Shown here in pieces: positions 11,601-21,579 of a stretch of DNA of 64,000 nucleotides. Within the stretch, counting starts at the first letter, position 1; the number at the start of each line of letters is the position of its first letter. The notes under the pieces are model-generated. The model saw only the letters and a program-made list of their open reading frames with translations. It did no database searches and was not told the DNA's origin. Source of the stretch: Nyssa sinensis (taxonomy: Eukaryota; Streptophyta; Magnoliopsida; Cornales; Nyssaceae); the NCBI GenBank assembly GCA_008638375.1, contig CM018051.1, positions 11,872,387 to 11,936,386 on the forward strand, read 5' to 3'. The position numbers were made by a program, and so were the translations under genes.

Positions 11601-14600
11601 ATGCTTCGCTTGATAAGAGGGGTGCAAGTTGCAACATTAGAAGGAAAGAAGGTAAAAGGGAAGGAAGATGTATCCAATAGGGAAAGGAAATGGCCTCTCT
11701 CATGATGTTTGGTCGAGTAAGGAGATGAGGAAGGGGGTTGGAAAGGTCTTGCCATAACACCCTTTCATATTTAGAAGAGGGTTCTTTTTTAAGGGCAAAA
11801 AGAAAGGGGGGAAAAAAGGAAAAGGAACCCTTTTTTATAGGCTTGAAATGGAACCGTGTTTCTCCTCCTTTCCTCACTTTTGGGAGGAAATAAAATGGTG
11901 GGCCCCAAAACGAAGAATCTTCCCTCCTTTTATTTCCCTTTCCCCTTCTCCTCCACCAAACAAAGGAAAAACTTTCCATCCCTCACCCTTTCCTTCCCCT
12001 TCTTTACTTCCATTCTTCCTTCCTACAAACAAATTCTAAGGCAAAACCTAATCTGTATTACCAAGGTGCTTTATTCGACTTCTCCACTGGTTTATAATAA
12101 TGCCTACAAATTAATGTCAGTTTACTTCTTCTCCCCACACCCCGCACCTTTATGAAAAAATGAAAAAAAAAAAATGACCATGGGGTCCACCGTTTGGATC
12201 ACATTCACATATATAAGGAGCAAAAAATGGTTAAATTGCAAAAAATAAAATAAAATAAAATAGAGAAAGAAACAAATTTCAAATTTACATATAAAATTTA
12301 AATTTCAACAAGAGCCCATGAGTAGGGCATAGAACACAAATAATTCAATCATTGTGACACAGTTCGAAAATGACTGGTGAACCAAAACATGCAGTAAACA
12401 CTAAGCAAGAATAGGAACAAAAAATTTCAATTCGCAGCTAAATCCCTGTTGCCTAGTTATTAAATGCCAAAGGCTCAATTCAACATGAAAAGAAATATAC
12501 CTTCCATTGCACAAAATAGATAAAAGATGTGTAATACATGAACAAAAGATCTTCAGTAGTGCATTGTACTTCTCCCTTATTCCTGCATTAAGAAAAGAAG
12601 GTCTGCAATTCAATTATTATTCAACATTGAAGAGAGAAACCCTATAAACAAGATTAGAACATGGGCCTTTAAGCCCAAGTGGTACCCGACTTCTATCAAA
12701 TCCAAGAGGTGAGGTGTTCAAGCCTCGCCTTCAGTAGGCTCATTAATGGCACTACTTACTGATATTCTTGTCTGTCCAAGGGGAAACAAATGAAGCCAAA
12801 GTCCAAAATACTAAGAAAAAAATGCAAATGTAGTTATATTTTCTTTTGAGAAAATAAGAATCGTGGCAATTTCTATTTTTTCACCAGTCTTTCGGCTGAG
12901 ACTTTTAAAATGTCAATAGTTATGGTGAGAACATTCAGAACACCTTAACACAGTATCATCTAAAGAAAATTTCATCCAAAGCTCTTCGTGCTCCATTTTC
13001 CAATTAAAAGAATGCCCAAAATATGGTTCTTAATTTGAAGGGCATAAAAATAATCATGGTTGCTAATTGGAATCAAGAAAAGGGGATTTTACTCTTTTCC
13101 AAAGTCCATTTTTAGCCAAAAGAACTCGAAGAACAAGGAGGAGACAACAAAGAAAACAACAGACAAACTAGGAGTCTAGAACACAACCACCGAACTATGA
13201 AGGTGGATAAGGATTCACTTGGAGGTATTGCAAAATCAGCCCATTGCTTAGGGCATTGTTACAAGTTGGGGCTGTCAAGCTTGAGAACTAAGCCCGAGTA
13301 TGAGGCAGCCATTCATGCAAAGGAAACCAAAGATTAGGTTTCTCAGCTGTCCACTCCGAATTCCAGAATGATGAGACCAGGAAAGAGTAATGGCCTTAAG
13401 TTATAAGTATTGGCCTACTTATCAGCTGTAGTAATTTTTTCTAAATTAATTTATTAGAATATCAAATATCCACAATCAGGGTAGATCAATATCCCACAAA
13501 AATGAGAATATCCCTGAGGGCCTTACATATGTAGCCCAAATGATACTAATGGACAAATGCCCCTAAAAAATTAGTAAGACCAAGTTTCTGTCCAGACAAA
13601 GACAGTCAAAAAGAACATAATTTCTTCCCCATTTGCAAGACTCCAACCAGCAAGCTCTAAGAAGATCCAAGATCTCTCCCACAAAATGAGAATATCTCGG
13701 AGGGCTTTGCAACACATACCAGGCACAATTGATATAAACAGAATAATCGCTCTCAACAATGACAGAAGTAAGACCCAACCTGAAGACCCATCAAAGAAAG
13801 CATTATTTCTGCTTAAATTGCAAGCTCCAGCCAGCAAACTTGGTGAAAGCCAGGAAAGAATGCCCAAATGATCCTTGTATATTACTTAAGATTTCTAATT
13901 AACAAGAATCATTAAGGGAGCATCCATCATCCATGACGACTAAGCTTAACCAAATTTAGAAGAGATGACTTTATAAAGGCACCAATTGCTAGCATCAGAA
14001 ATAACGAACACATAACATTTTTGATTAAACTTATGACATAGACCAGCAGCCTGACTGCATACCACCCTGTGACAGATTCTAGAATAGAATAAGGTGCTAG
14101 AAGGGCCAACCCATCCAAAACACATAACATTCACACCCAAAAAGGATATCCAATTAATCTGCAATCATGGTATTAAATTGGAACTGTAGTATTTCAATTA
14201 TCCCATAAAAAATAAAGAGTAAAAACAAAGACAGATAATTTACACAAACATAGAATAAAGAAACCCCCCCCCCCCCCCCCCCAACCCCAAATTTTGGCAC
14301 CCTTAGTGAATTATAATTTACATAACAAGAAAGAGAGAGTGAAGAAATATTCATGTTACCATTTGTTATAAACTGGTTCATGTTTTTCTCGTACTCCACA
14401 AGACCACGTACAAGGGTGCACCAGCCAAGGGCAACATAATGATCATCTTTTCTCAGTATAATGCCAGCTAGATTTGCTGCAAGAGCTTGGAAAAGAAGTT
14501 CATCTTGAAAGAGCCAATTGAGAAGTATCAATGCTTGATTCCCATGCTTTGACTCCTTGTGTTTGAGTGACTGGAAATAAAAAAGGAATATGAATATATA

Positions 14601-17600
14601 TAAGGCATGAAAAAATAAATAAAAAGCACTGGTTATAAGGACTTACAAGAAGAAATAAATTTATGGTGGACAAAGAAGGATTTTGCAAGATGTACCGTGT
14701 TTAGATGAAGAAGCACAAATTCAAACCCCATTAACAACCCAAAAAAAAGAAGCAAGACAAGTTTAGAGTAGAAATATTTAAGTACACAACAATTTTATAT
14801 AAAAAAATCCTAAATCAATGTCTCACAACTAAAAACAACTCTTATTAAATTTTCTAATCAAATTCTTACTGTAAAATATTTATAGAATAAAAAAAAAAAG
14901 GATTGTACACTATTTTAAAAATGTTCCTTGTCCTGAGAATTTATTGTTTAAATCACTCTTAAGTCTTAACTATTTTATAGAAACAAAATTAAAATGACTA
15001 TCCAATTCAGATGCTGTTTTAATATATTTAGACATTAATTACTTCAAAGAAGTAAAAAAGAAAGAAAGAAAAATATGTTAGATACACAAATTCCTAGATA
15101 ACTATTCTCAAAACTAGATAACTATACTAAACTCCCTTAATTAATGAAAGAAAAATATTATAATAAGTAAGAGCGGAAGACATATAATGTAGTGTGCAAC
15201 ATTAATAATTGAAGTGTCTGGGATTTTAGTGAAAGAATTTGAAAAACCTTGAGTTTAATATGGCTTACTTCTTTGTTCTATTTCTATGACAAAACTCTCA
15301 TGTCGTGGTTGGGGGAAAAAATCAAATCTTAATTTGAAGTGCTGGATGAAAAAAGTCAAATTGAATCCAACTGGGCACAACATGATTTATGAAAACTGAA
15401 GGGCATCATGGCTCCCACAACCCCCCAACAATAACAACATCCGCCATTAATGGTCACCTCAAATAAAAATGAAAATGAGACATACAACACCATTTCATAT
15501 AGCAGCTCAAAAGCAATATTTCCAACTGTTTACACCTTATCCTATGCTCAGACGTTGATCGTCTGCCACATGTACATAGCCATGTGAATAAAGTTTCCTT
15601 GGGCTTAGGACCTGATGATTTGCTTGAGTGTTAGGGTTAGCCTGGTGGGATTAGTAGCCAACACGTGCTAATGTGGACAAAGAAGAAGCACATATCCTTA
15701 GGCAATGGGACTAGTAAACCAATGGCCAACATCATGAACACTAGGCACTCAACTAAGTGTGGAGACTCGGACATCTACCTAATTTGGGTAGGTGACTAAG
15801 GGGTATGGTACTGAGAAGAACATCCAAATGTTAGGATGTCCGTCATGGAAGGCACCTAGAAAATTACAAAGTCAAAAATCTTGGATGACCAAAGGCTCAA
15901 GGGTATGTCTGCATGGCGTGCACACACAGATGGTCAATCTTATCATTCTAAAGACGTGAGACACATGGTGGCCATAGACAAAGCCTTAGCAGCCCATGTG
16001 GCAGTAATCCAAAGTACCAGGAAGGGACCACTCCCTCAAAATGTGGGATGCACGGATGATCATGGGTGACGTCCTGGCAGTTAGCAAGATGTGGTTGTCC
16101 ATCATTAGTGCTCAGAATGGGGGAACATGGATGGCCTAATGGAAAATGTGCAAAACATCAGGTAATTATGGACATATGCATTTATTAATACTAGAATGAA
16201 GAAAAGCAAAGGACCCCATGTCGTTCAATATCAAAGGTTAACTCGGTCTAGCGTATCTTAGTTTAGCCTAGTCTAGCATAGCCTTAGGAGTAGCAGTAGC
16301 TTAGCTTTACTAATCTTTCTCTTTCACTTTCTATACTCTCCACCACCATTAAACGACATGTATCCACACTCCATTGTATGTACGTCCAAGGTCATCAATT
16401 ACTTGTTAATTCAAAGTACCTTCACATTTTAGTGCTACATCTTATTTGTTCATCTTGTTAGTCACCCTATATTTAAAAAGTCTTCATTCTCAGACGCAAC
16501 GCGAACCTACAAGGGAGGGAAATTCCCAGCTTCCTTGCCATTGCCTGATCATTCACACACATGCAATCTTAGGCATCAAACGTTTGGCATCATATGTGAG
16601 CTCGTCCAACTCTGCACGACCACACATTAGGACTTTTCAGGCCAAACACCAAAATGTTTAAAAAAAAAAAATTGTATAAAGGTCGTAACATGATTATAAA
16701 GGCTGAAGGGCATCATGGCTCCGCACCCCCACACACCCACTCCCCCCCCCCCCAAAAAAAAAAAAACATCCGCCATTAGTGGTCACTCCTAATAAAAATG
16801 AAAATGAGACATGCAAAACCATTTCATATGGCAGCCCAAAATCAATATTCCCAACATGTTGAAAAATTTGTATATTTTGAATTTTTAAATCAAAGTGGCT
16901 GATGAACCTTTGCTTCCAAAAACTAGAACATGATTGACTAAAATTTCAGTGTATATAAAACAGAAACTAATTTCATTTCTTCCTGTTAATCAACTAATTG
17001 AAATCGACCCTTTGGGGTAAATCACTAAAATGAACGTGAAATTGGAAAGAGGATTAGAATTCCCGAAAGTTTCATACATGTTCAATAATGGGAACAAGAA
17101 TTTGATCCAAAGACGACGACGACTCAGCTGCGTCTCCAATGTACTTGTGAAGAAACCATAGTGATTGTTCCAAAGAAACTGCAAAACATAAAATCTTAAT
17201 TCACCCATTAAAAAACTAATACCAAAACAATAAATGCCGTCTTTACAACCCTTTTTTTTAATCAAAACATTCTCTACAACTTGAGCAGCTGTAACATGTA
17301 TTTCTTGAAAAATCATGTGCTTTTTTATCTTTCATTGCCAAAGCCACTAGGGTTTTCCTTAAAATCTATAAAATTTAATGAAATTTTCTCCAGAAGACTC
17401 TATTTCCCTCCTCTGTAAAACCCTTAAAATACTCTTCGTAATAAACTCTTAAAATTTGCTCTTCTCCCTCTTTTCAGAGATGTTCTTTCGAGAACGTACC
17501 TCCAAGCAAGCCTCTTTTGGGAGCTATATCGAGACGAGAAATGGCGTCCTCAAGCTTCTTGGGACGAGCACCGAGCAGAGTGCTCATCACCCGACCAACC

Positions 17601-17668
17601 GTAGCCGAAACCGTCCAATTCGACTCCGATGACGTTGACCTCCACAACATACTTTCTTCTTCCTCCAT
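1345..17668 (-). CDS. ARM-repeat-like plant protein, first five exons (3' part beyond window)
   Basis: Spliced minus-strand gene. Coding exons are 17668-17500, 17178-17078, 14570-14360, 12582-12501 and 1645-1345 (169+101+211+82+301 nt = 288 codons, no stop). Donors are GTACGT, GTATGA, GTAACA, GTATAT, GTATGT; every acceptor is AG and all phases fit. The ATG starts MEEEESMLWRS; an in-frame upstream Met at 17782 is less likely because a TATA box lies between them. The protein is helical and hydrophobic, with SLEQSLWFLHKYI, NWLFQDELLFQALAANLAGI, KDDHYVALGWCTLVRGL, FELPTRLSVAAADCI and LLLWDHLDDLIVLVQRL. From memory it resembles a conserved plant protein annotated only as 'ARM repeat superfamily protein'. 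Its biochemical role is not known to me. The exon 5 acceptor was placed at TTTGTAG because the nearer TTTTCAG breaks the frame. Intron 4 spans about 10.9 kb. It is the only intact host gene seen here. Confidence 0.82.
1646..2453. other. Intron 4 sequence, nothing recognisable
   Basis: First part of the large intron (in plus coordinates). I see no ORF with family resemblance, no repeat ends and no RNA gene. Ordinary AT-rich intron sequence. Confidence 0.5.
2454..2931. repeat. Two diverged tandem copies of about 215 bp in intron 4
   Basis: Copy 1 is about 2454-2668 and copy 2 about 2706-2920. Both start 'aacctgaaaagttcctgaac' and end in 'gctgccattcaa'. Copy 1 is followed by a (TA)n run at 2664-2691 and copy 2 by a poly-A run at about 2917-2931. 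The simple-sequence tails after each copy could mark an old retroposed unit, but I see no pol III boxes. Similarity by eye is roughly 85 percent. Confidence 0.75.
2932..4239. other. Intron 4 spacer with low-complexity runs and a 19-bp direct repeat
   Basis: No gene seen. It holds a TA-rich run at about 3342-3366 and a 19-base direct repeat ('aagttccatgac' plus 'tttttat') at 4069-4087 and 4192-4210. That repeat could be a target duplication around a lost or short insertion. The stretch near 3500-3960 has the base composition of an old LTR, but I could not define its ends. Confidence 0.4.
4240..4754 (-). pseudogene. 5'-truncated LINE, RT zinc-binding domain and 3' end
   Basis: On the minus strand, GFQLASRCCMYKKEEETLDHL (4733-4672) with the following SSAAR is the zf-RVT (reverse transcriptase zinc-binding) region of a plant L1 LINE. 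It is followed by the tail motif WRERNRRIFENK (about 4498-4463) and a 3' end near 4240, where an A-rich run appears. The 5' end is truncated at about 4754, where it abuts a second LINE in the opposite orientation. It lies inside host intron 4, in the same orientation as the gene. Confidence 0.8.
4981..6540. repeat. AT-rich insertion in the LINE, made of two long tandem units
   Basis: The LINE reading frame breaks at about 4980 and resumes at about 6545. The insert holds two diverged copies offset by about 650-740 bp. Shared anchors are 'aaagtaaaatatatgaat' at 5080 and 5823 and 'tttccactact' at about 5560 and 6206. Neither unit codes for protein. The flanks ('gtgttgtt' and 'gtgttctt') hint at a short target duplication. 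It is probably a non-autonomous DNA element or a duplicated MITE; the family is not recognised. Confidence 0.6.
7205..7795 (+). mobile_element. LTR-like insertion in the LINE
   Basis: LINE coding similarity is lost between about 7205 and 7795. The insert has promoter-like composition, with TATAAATA at 7646-7653 and an AATAAT-rich stretch downstream, and could be bounded by TG (7210) and CA (about 7797). I found no clear target duplication, so the solo-LTR call is tentative. Confidence 0.35.
8173..8650 (+). repeat. Duplicated LINE zinc-binding segment flanking a SINE
   Basis: 8173-8325 and 8505-8650 are diverged direct copies of the same LINE stretch, both with 'tttgttgg', 'tgtgtaaat' and 'aatcatttatttttgcattgtcc'-like blocks. 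A SINE lies between them. The duplication is too long to be a target duplication of the SINE, so it probably arose by unequal exchange or patch repair. Confidence 0.7.
8372..8493 (-). mobile_element. tRNA-derived SINE
   Basis: On the minus strand the element has an A box (tagcttagctggta, 8482-8469) and a B box (gggttcaagtcccc, 8426-8413) about 43 bases apart, as in tRNA-derived SINEs. It ends in an A-rich tail (attaaaaaagaag, near 8372). Low-complexity gat/gag triplets lie between the boxes. It carries no protein and would be copied by LINE machinery. It is inserted in the LINE described above. Confidence 0.65.
9120..9424. other. Intron spacer before the palindrome
   Basis: No gene. 'atccatggca' occurs twice (about 9391 and 9418). 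The arm-like string 'gatttaatgat' lies just outside the left arm of the following inverted repeat and also inside it, a microhomology worth noting. Confidence 0.5.
9425..9559. repeat. Perfect 60-bp inverted repeat with 15-nt loop
   Basis: 9425-9484 and 9500-9559 are exact reverse complements, 60 of 60 by direct reading, separated by the 15-base loop 9485-9499. Homology stops abruptly at both outer ends. A transcript from either strand would fold into a long fully paired hairpin. It lies in intron 4 of the host gene, so it would be transcribed with the pre-mRNA. Perfect pairing in a neighbourhood of decayed repeats means the second arm is recent, gene-converted, selected, or an assembly artefact. 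Confidence 0.95.
9560..10850. other. Intron spacer with a short tandem duplication
   Basis: No gene seen. 'cagaagtgccc' followed by 'tcgacccattaaatcaatga' occurs twice in tandem (10045-10137, unit about 46-51 bp). The stretch 9720-9860 has the look of a transposon end ('aagggtattagtgtcac'), but no partner end was found. Confidence 0.5.
10853..11600 (-). pseudogene. LINE 3' fragment with zinc-binding domain, interrupted by a MITE-like insert
   Basis: Read leftwards, 11600-11227 gives a frame-shifted zf-RVT region. APLKAKFFVRSLASGG and LTMDNLKRRG are followed by ETINHLFLYCPFVREKWNLV, then FLVYMERESYRHIF and KDRFLK. 11010-10853 is the matching 3' tail, ending in an A-rich run near 10860. The MITE-like insert 11011-11226 separates the two. 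Truncated and frame-broken. Confidence 0.65.
11011..11226. mobile_element. MITE-like element with short terminal inverted repeats
   Basis: Left end 'aaggttccgtttg' and right end 'caaacaaagcctt' are imperfect inverted repeats (11 of 13). The interior is almost pure A/T with no coding content. 'Tgtttggattgtgattc'-type ends recall hAT-like plant MITEs. I could not confirm a target duplication. Confidence 0.45.
11601..12500. other. Intron spacer, purine/pyrimidine-biased
   Basis: No gene. 11630-11700 is purine-rich (gga/aag) and 11930-12045 pyrimidine-rich (cct/ttc), roughly reverse-complementary in composition. This may be a decayed inverted-repeat element but no exact ends were found. Confidence 0.35.
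12663..12830 (+). mobile_element. Possible tRNA-derived SINE
   Basis: A-box-like 'taagcccaagtgg' (12670-12682) and B-box-like 'gtgttcaagcctcg' (about 12714-12727) are spaced about 30 bases apart, followed by an A-rich tail near 12812-12822. The boxes are weaker than in the other two SINEs here. It lies in host intron 3. Confidence 0.4.
13490..13865. repeat. Two diverged tandem units of about 185 bp in intron 3
   Basis: 'cacaaaa(a)tgagaatatc' occurs at about 13495 and 13680. 'ttgcaagactccaaccagcaa' at about 13633 matches 'ttgcaagctccagccagcaa' at about 13818. The units appear to be direct tandem copies. Weak RNase H-like protein similarity on the minus strand was not convincing. Confidence 0.6.
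14264..14283. repeat. Poly-C run
   Basis: A homopolymer of C next to the exon 3 donor, inside intron 3 of the minus-strand gene (a G run in the transcript). Homopolymer lengths are error-prone in assemblies. Confidence 0.85.
14571..17077. repeat. Host intron 2 with long direct repeats
   Basis: Intron 2 of the minus-strand gene. 15398-15528 and 16703-16858 are diverged direct repeats, both with 'gaagggcatcatggctcc', 'catccgccatta', 'aaaaatgaaaatgagacat' and 'accatttcatat'. The 1.17 kb between them has no coding content. It carries LTR-like composition, with a pyrimidine-rich stretch at 16310-16350 followed by 'ccctatatttaaaaag' at 16466. This is either a segmental duplication or a long insertion flanked by duplicated host sequence. 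Confidence 0.65.
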
Positions 17669-17730
17669 TGCTAAAACTACACAACTAGAATCGAACCGAC
17701 TAGACTGTGATCGAGTGTAATGGATTGAAG

Positions 17731-17739
17731 TTATATATA
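17731..17739 (-). promoter_or_regulatory. TATA box of the ARM-repeat-like gene
   Basis: On the minus strand the sequence TATATATAA lies 63-71 bases upstream of the chosen ATG (17668). That would put the transcription start about 30-35 bases before the ATG, a short but ordinary plant leader. No other TATA-like motif is as well placed. Functional use is inferred from spacing only. Confidence 0.5.
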
Positions 17740-17782
17740 CACTGGCAACAATAAATTTTACCAAGAATAGTCCCAAACCCAC

Positions 17783-19910
17783 GCCCTACCGTGAAGATAT
17801 ATGGCCAAAAGTAATACTCACAAAAATTGAAAGAAAGTAAATAACGAAGAAATTAAAAATATTTTTTTCAAGATGATTTGTTAAAAAAAATTATTATTAA
17901 AAACATCATTTAAACTTTCCTACCATTCATAATTCTATATAAAATAAATGAAATGACTAAAAAAATATAGTTCTTCATGAAAATAATTAATGGTGGAAAC
18001 ATGGAATTATTTTTCAAAATATGGTTCTTTTAAAACTTTTTTTTTAGAATATTGTTTCTTTTCTATTATTTATGGTACTATGGTTGTTTCAAAAAACATT
18101 TTTTCTAGAAACATTTTCAATATTCTAAATTTTTTAAGACAAACCTTTACTTCGTCTCACGGTCTTGCATCCCTCTCTTCTTTTTGTCTCTTTATCTCAC
18201 TCGACAAAAATCAAACCTTCACTATCGCAACCCTCATTCTCTCGTCCCTCTATCTCACTCTGTAAGTTAAGCCACACAAGCAACTCTCACGCAAGTGACT
18301 CTTGCGTCTCTCGTGTCTCTCAAGATCAAGCTCTTTGTTATATCTCAACTCAAGGTTCAACATTTATCTCTATTAACGGCTCTGTAATAGCTAGATTATA
18401 TCAAATAAGGTCTTGATTTGTGAAATTAGGATTTTTCTTTCTTTCTCAAAAAAAATATTGTGGCTTTTTTCTCATAAAAAATTAGAACTTTTCTATGAAG
18501 TTGTGAAGAGGTTTTTTTTTTTTTTTTTTGCAGATTTCCTGCCGCTGAATGTTGATTGTTCATGATCTTTTAATTTTTGTCTCTCTTGTGACTATGGTAT
18601 GGTGTGTATGTTTGATAATGATTAGGCAATTTTCTACATCTTTCCTTAGCTTAGCAATTCAATTAGAGACCCACACCATCATGCTTTGATCAAATATGCA
18701 TATGGTTTCCACATGATCTGCCGATTGCATTTTCTTTATGATTTCATTTTCTCTTCTCTTATTATCCTGACTCCACGTTGTTGTTAGGTGACTTTCCTAA
18801 TTTAATGGGGAAGTTAATAACCAATAATCATGAAAATTTAAAGGTTTTGGGATTAACAAGGAAAAAAAGAAAAGACAGGGTAAATGTATTTGCTTTAATA
18901 TCAAAGGAGTAGAATCTTTTTTTTTTTTTTTTTTTTTTTTGAGATGAATCAGAATTGAATTGTTCTAGAAATGCTGGAAATTTTTGTCATATTTATCTTG
19001 TTAATCAGTTGAAAATTGATAGAAAAAAACTAGGATTTTTAGTGAACTATGTGAAAGAGAAGATTGGAAGGTTGTAAATGAAGGATCACACTAGTCATCT
19101 AGAGATCTTAATTCTAAAATTTAGTCAGTTGTGATAGATGTCAACACAAAAACTAGTGGAAAATAAAAGTTTTCTGCATTCACAATTGTGAAACTATATA
19201 CAATATATTGACAACATTTCGAAAGTACATAACTGCTAACTATCCATATTTGAAGGGAATCAAATTGTGGTTTTTTCTTCTGTATCCTTAAAGAACACAT
19301 TTAGTATGAATTCGCCTCAATTCCTAAGTATGGAATCAGCCACAACACAAAAATTTCTAATCTCTAATCTCGAAATCTGAATAATATTAATAAAAACTAC
19401 TAATTTGACTGAGAAACATAATGAACAAGTGAATCATATTGAAACAGATTCAGATAAAATCAAATTTGGAGGAACTTGGATAAAGTAATTAAAGAATTAA
19501 AACTTTCCTAAAATAGTAAAAATACACAATTGAAAGTTTAAATGCATGTAATTGACCAAAAAATAGCGAAAATCATGCCGTAAGTTCTCGCTTGACATGA
19601 TAAATCACTGCATAACATGAAATCTTACTGCTTGACATGATAAATCACTGAAAGCTCACTTCATGACATGTTACATCAATCTTTTTAAGTTGCTAGTTTT
19701 TATCTCGTTTCTCATTCATAATATATTAATAATAAATGGAGACAGTAGATTCTAACCCAATAGATGGATCTATACTTTACATGCAGTATACAAATAGATA
19801 TACACCTATATAGGAGGGGCACGTTTGAATTTACATACGATCAATTGAATGTATTTAAATTTTATCAATTATAAAACATTTATTTATTTGTGCATTTTAA
19901 TTGTAGGATC
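17783..19910. other. Intergenic, nothing recognisable
   Basis: AT-rich spacer upstream of the host gene. Two copies of 'gcttgacatgataaatcactg' lie at about 19590 and 19630. Poly-T runs lie at about 18511-18530 and 18917-18940. The pyrimidine-rich stretch 18140-18330 may belong to a transposon leader. No gene call is possible. Confidence 0.45.
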
Positions 19911-21535
19911 ATGGATTGTTTCATTATCGTAGGAGTGATAACCTGCTTCGACAACCTCCCCGAATAGACCCGTGGATAGAGATATATTTACTTGCAGCTA
20001 GATTTTATAAAGTCTATCGAGTTGGGTTTATCCAACTTGATTGGGCTCTAATCACAACACTTGTTGAGAGATGGCGTGTGGAAACCCACTGCATTCCATC
20101 TACCTATGGGAGAGTGTACCATCATGCTGTAAGATGTGGCAATATTGCTAGGTTTACCTAGTAGATGGAGCCCTTGTCATTGGACGTGATATTAGCTCTG
20201 CAATGCCCATATGTCAACAACTTTGTCTTGAGTTGTTGGGGATTACACCATATCAGTCTGATTTTGATGGATCACGACTGAAGCTTAGATGGTTGGTTAC
20301 TCATTTAGAGAGTTACCCGAGGCCGTAGACGACTGAAACTATACGTAGACATGCTAAAGCCTACTTTTTGTAACTTATTGAAGGTTTCTTATTCGCAGAT
20401 AAGTTAGGGAATAAGGTAAAACTAATGTATCTTTATTTGCTTAGGGATTTAGAGGGTATAAGGAGCTTTAGCTGAGAGAGTGTCATTTGTGCATGCCTTT
20501 ATAGTGAGATGTGTCGAGCTACCAGACCTACAACCTCGGAGATAGGTGGCCCTACTTATTTTATTGCAGGTATTAAATTATATTTTGGTTGGATGGATAT
20601 AGTTGTCTATTATATTAAATTGTTACTAACACATTTTAAATCTATGTTAACAATTATGGGCATAGGAGATACTAGCACACATCCGACCAGATAGATAACT
20701 CCCTCGGAGGAATAAGGATGAGCCATTACCTTTGAGGCATAAATGGCAAGCAACATTTTCAGTTAGGGAGACACCAACCCATGTACTTCACTATTATAAG
20801 GACCAACTCGATTAAATGCGAGACTATCAGGTTTATTATATGTTTTTAAATGACTATTGTTACTTATATAGATTAAGTTGACCCATTAGTATCTTTTATT
20901 TAACCCTGAATATTGATCGACAAGGAGAGGGCACTATTTCAGTGGGACGTTGTGCATCAGCCAGTATATTGATGCATAGAGAGATAAACTGGGATCATAT
21001 TGCATTTGCCGAGCCACTAGATCAACCACTTAAGTATATGAATCCTTATATGGTATGGCTATCGACTGAATTACTCAGTCGCTTGATTGGGCCACCAAAT
21101 ACTAGGCCATTGGTTAGATTTCAACCCGTTAGTAGTATTATAGAGATATTGGTATGAATTTGTTTGATAGTGTTATTTTTAATTATATTCTATTTTTATA
21201 TTCGAAACATGCTTATAATTATTAATATTAGTTGTAGGCGAGTATCATAAGCAAAATAAACATGAAAGCTAATAATGGTTTTGGTAATCGAGTTGAGTCG
21301 CACCAAGGATTTGATAATATCCAAGCATTTAGTTATTCAACCTTAGAAAGAATTGAGGCCCAACAACATATCAGTGACAAGCAAATTCCATGTGATTCAG
21401 TCCCGTCGCAGTCGGCCCCAATAGTCCCGAAAGGCGAACTCATAGCATTGTTAATATATATGAGAGACGTCGTCATAAGGGAATTTCCACACCGGTTGCC
21501 CATTCATCATCAGTAGCAACTCCACCCTCATTATA
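19911..21535 (+). pseudogene. Plant mobile domain (PMD, MAIN/MAIL-like) gene remnant
   Basis: Plus strand, several frames. PWIEIYLLAARFYKVYRVGF and WALITTLVERWRVETH (19960-20090) are the typical start. FHLPMGECTIML and DVAILLGLP follow after a frameshift. GSRLKLRWLVTHLE (about 20273), RRHAKAYFL, GFLFADKLGNKV and YLLRDLEGI (20380-20460) are the central block. A later part contains PLRHKWQATFSVRETPTHVL and YKDQL. An arginine-rich C-terminus (ERRRHKGISTPVA) ends at 21535. At least five stops and frameshifts are present, and probable intron remnants too. The family is known both as host genes and as cargo of MULE and gypsy elements; the adjacent MULE begins 45 bp downstream but has its own ends. 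Confidence 0.75.
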
Positions 21536-21579
21536 GACACATCATTTTGTTACCCTTGATTAAGTAGTAAAAAAATCAA

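Noticed and set aside
13563..13867. RNase H-like gene on the minus strand
   Set aside because: Only a vague resemblance (LTSVIVESD) in one frame. The stretch is a local tandem duplication in an intron.
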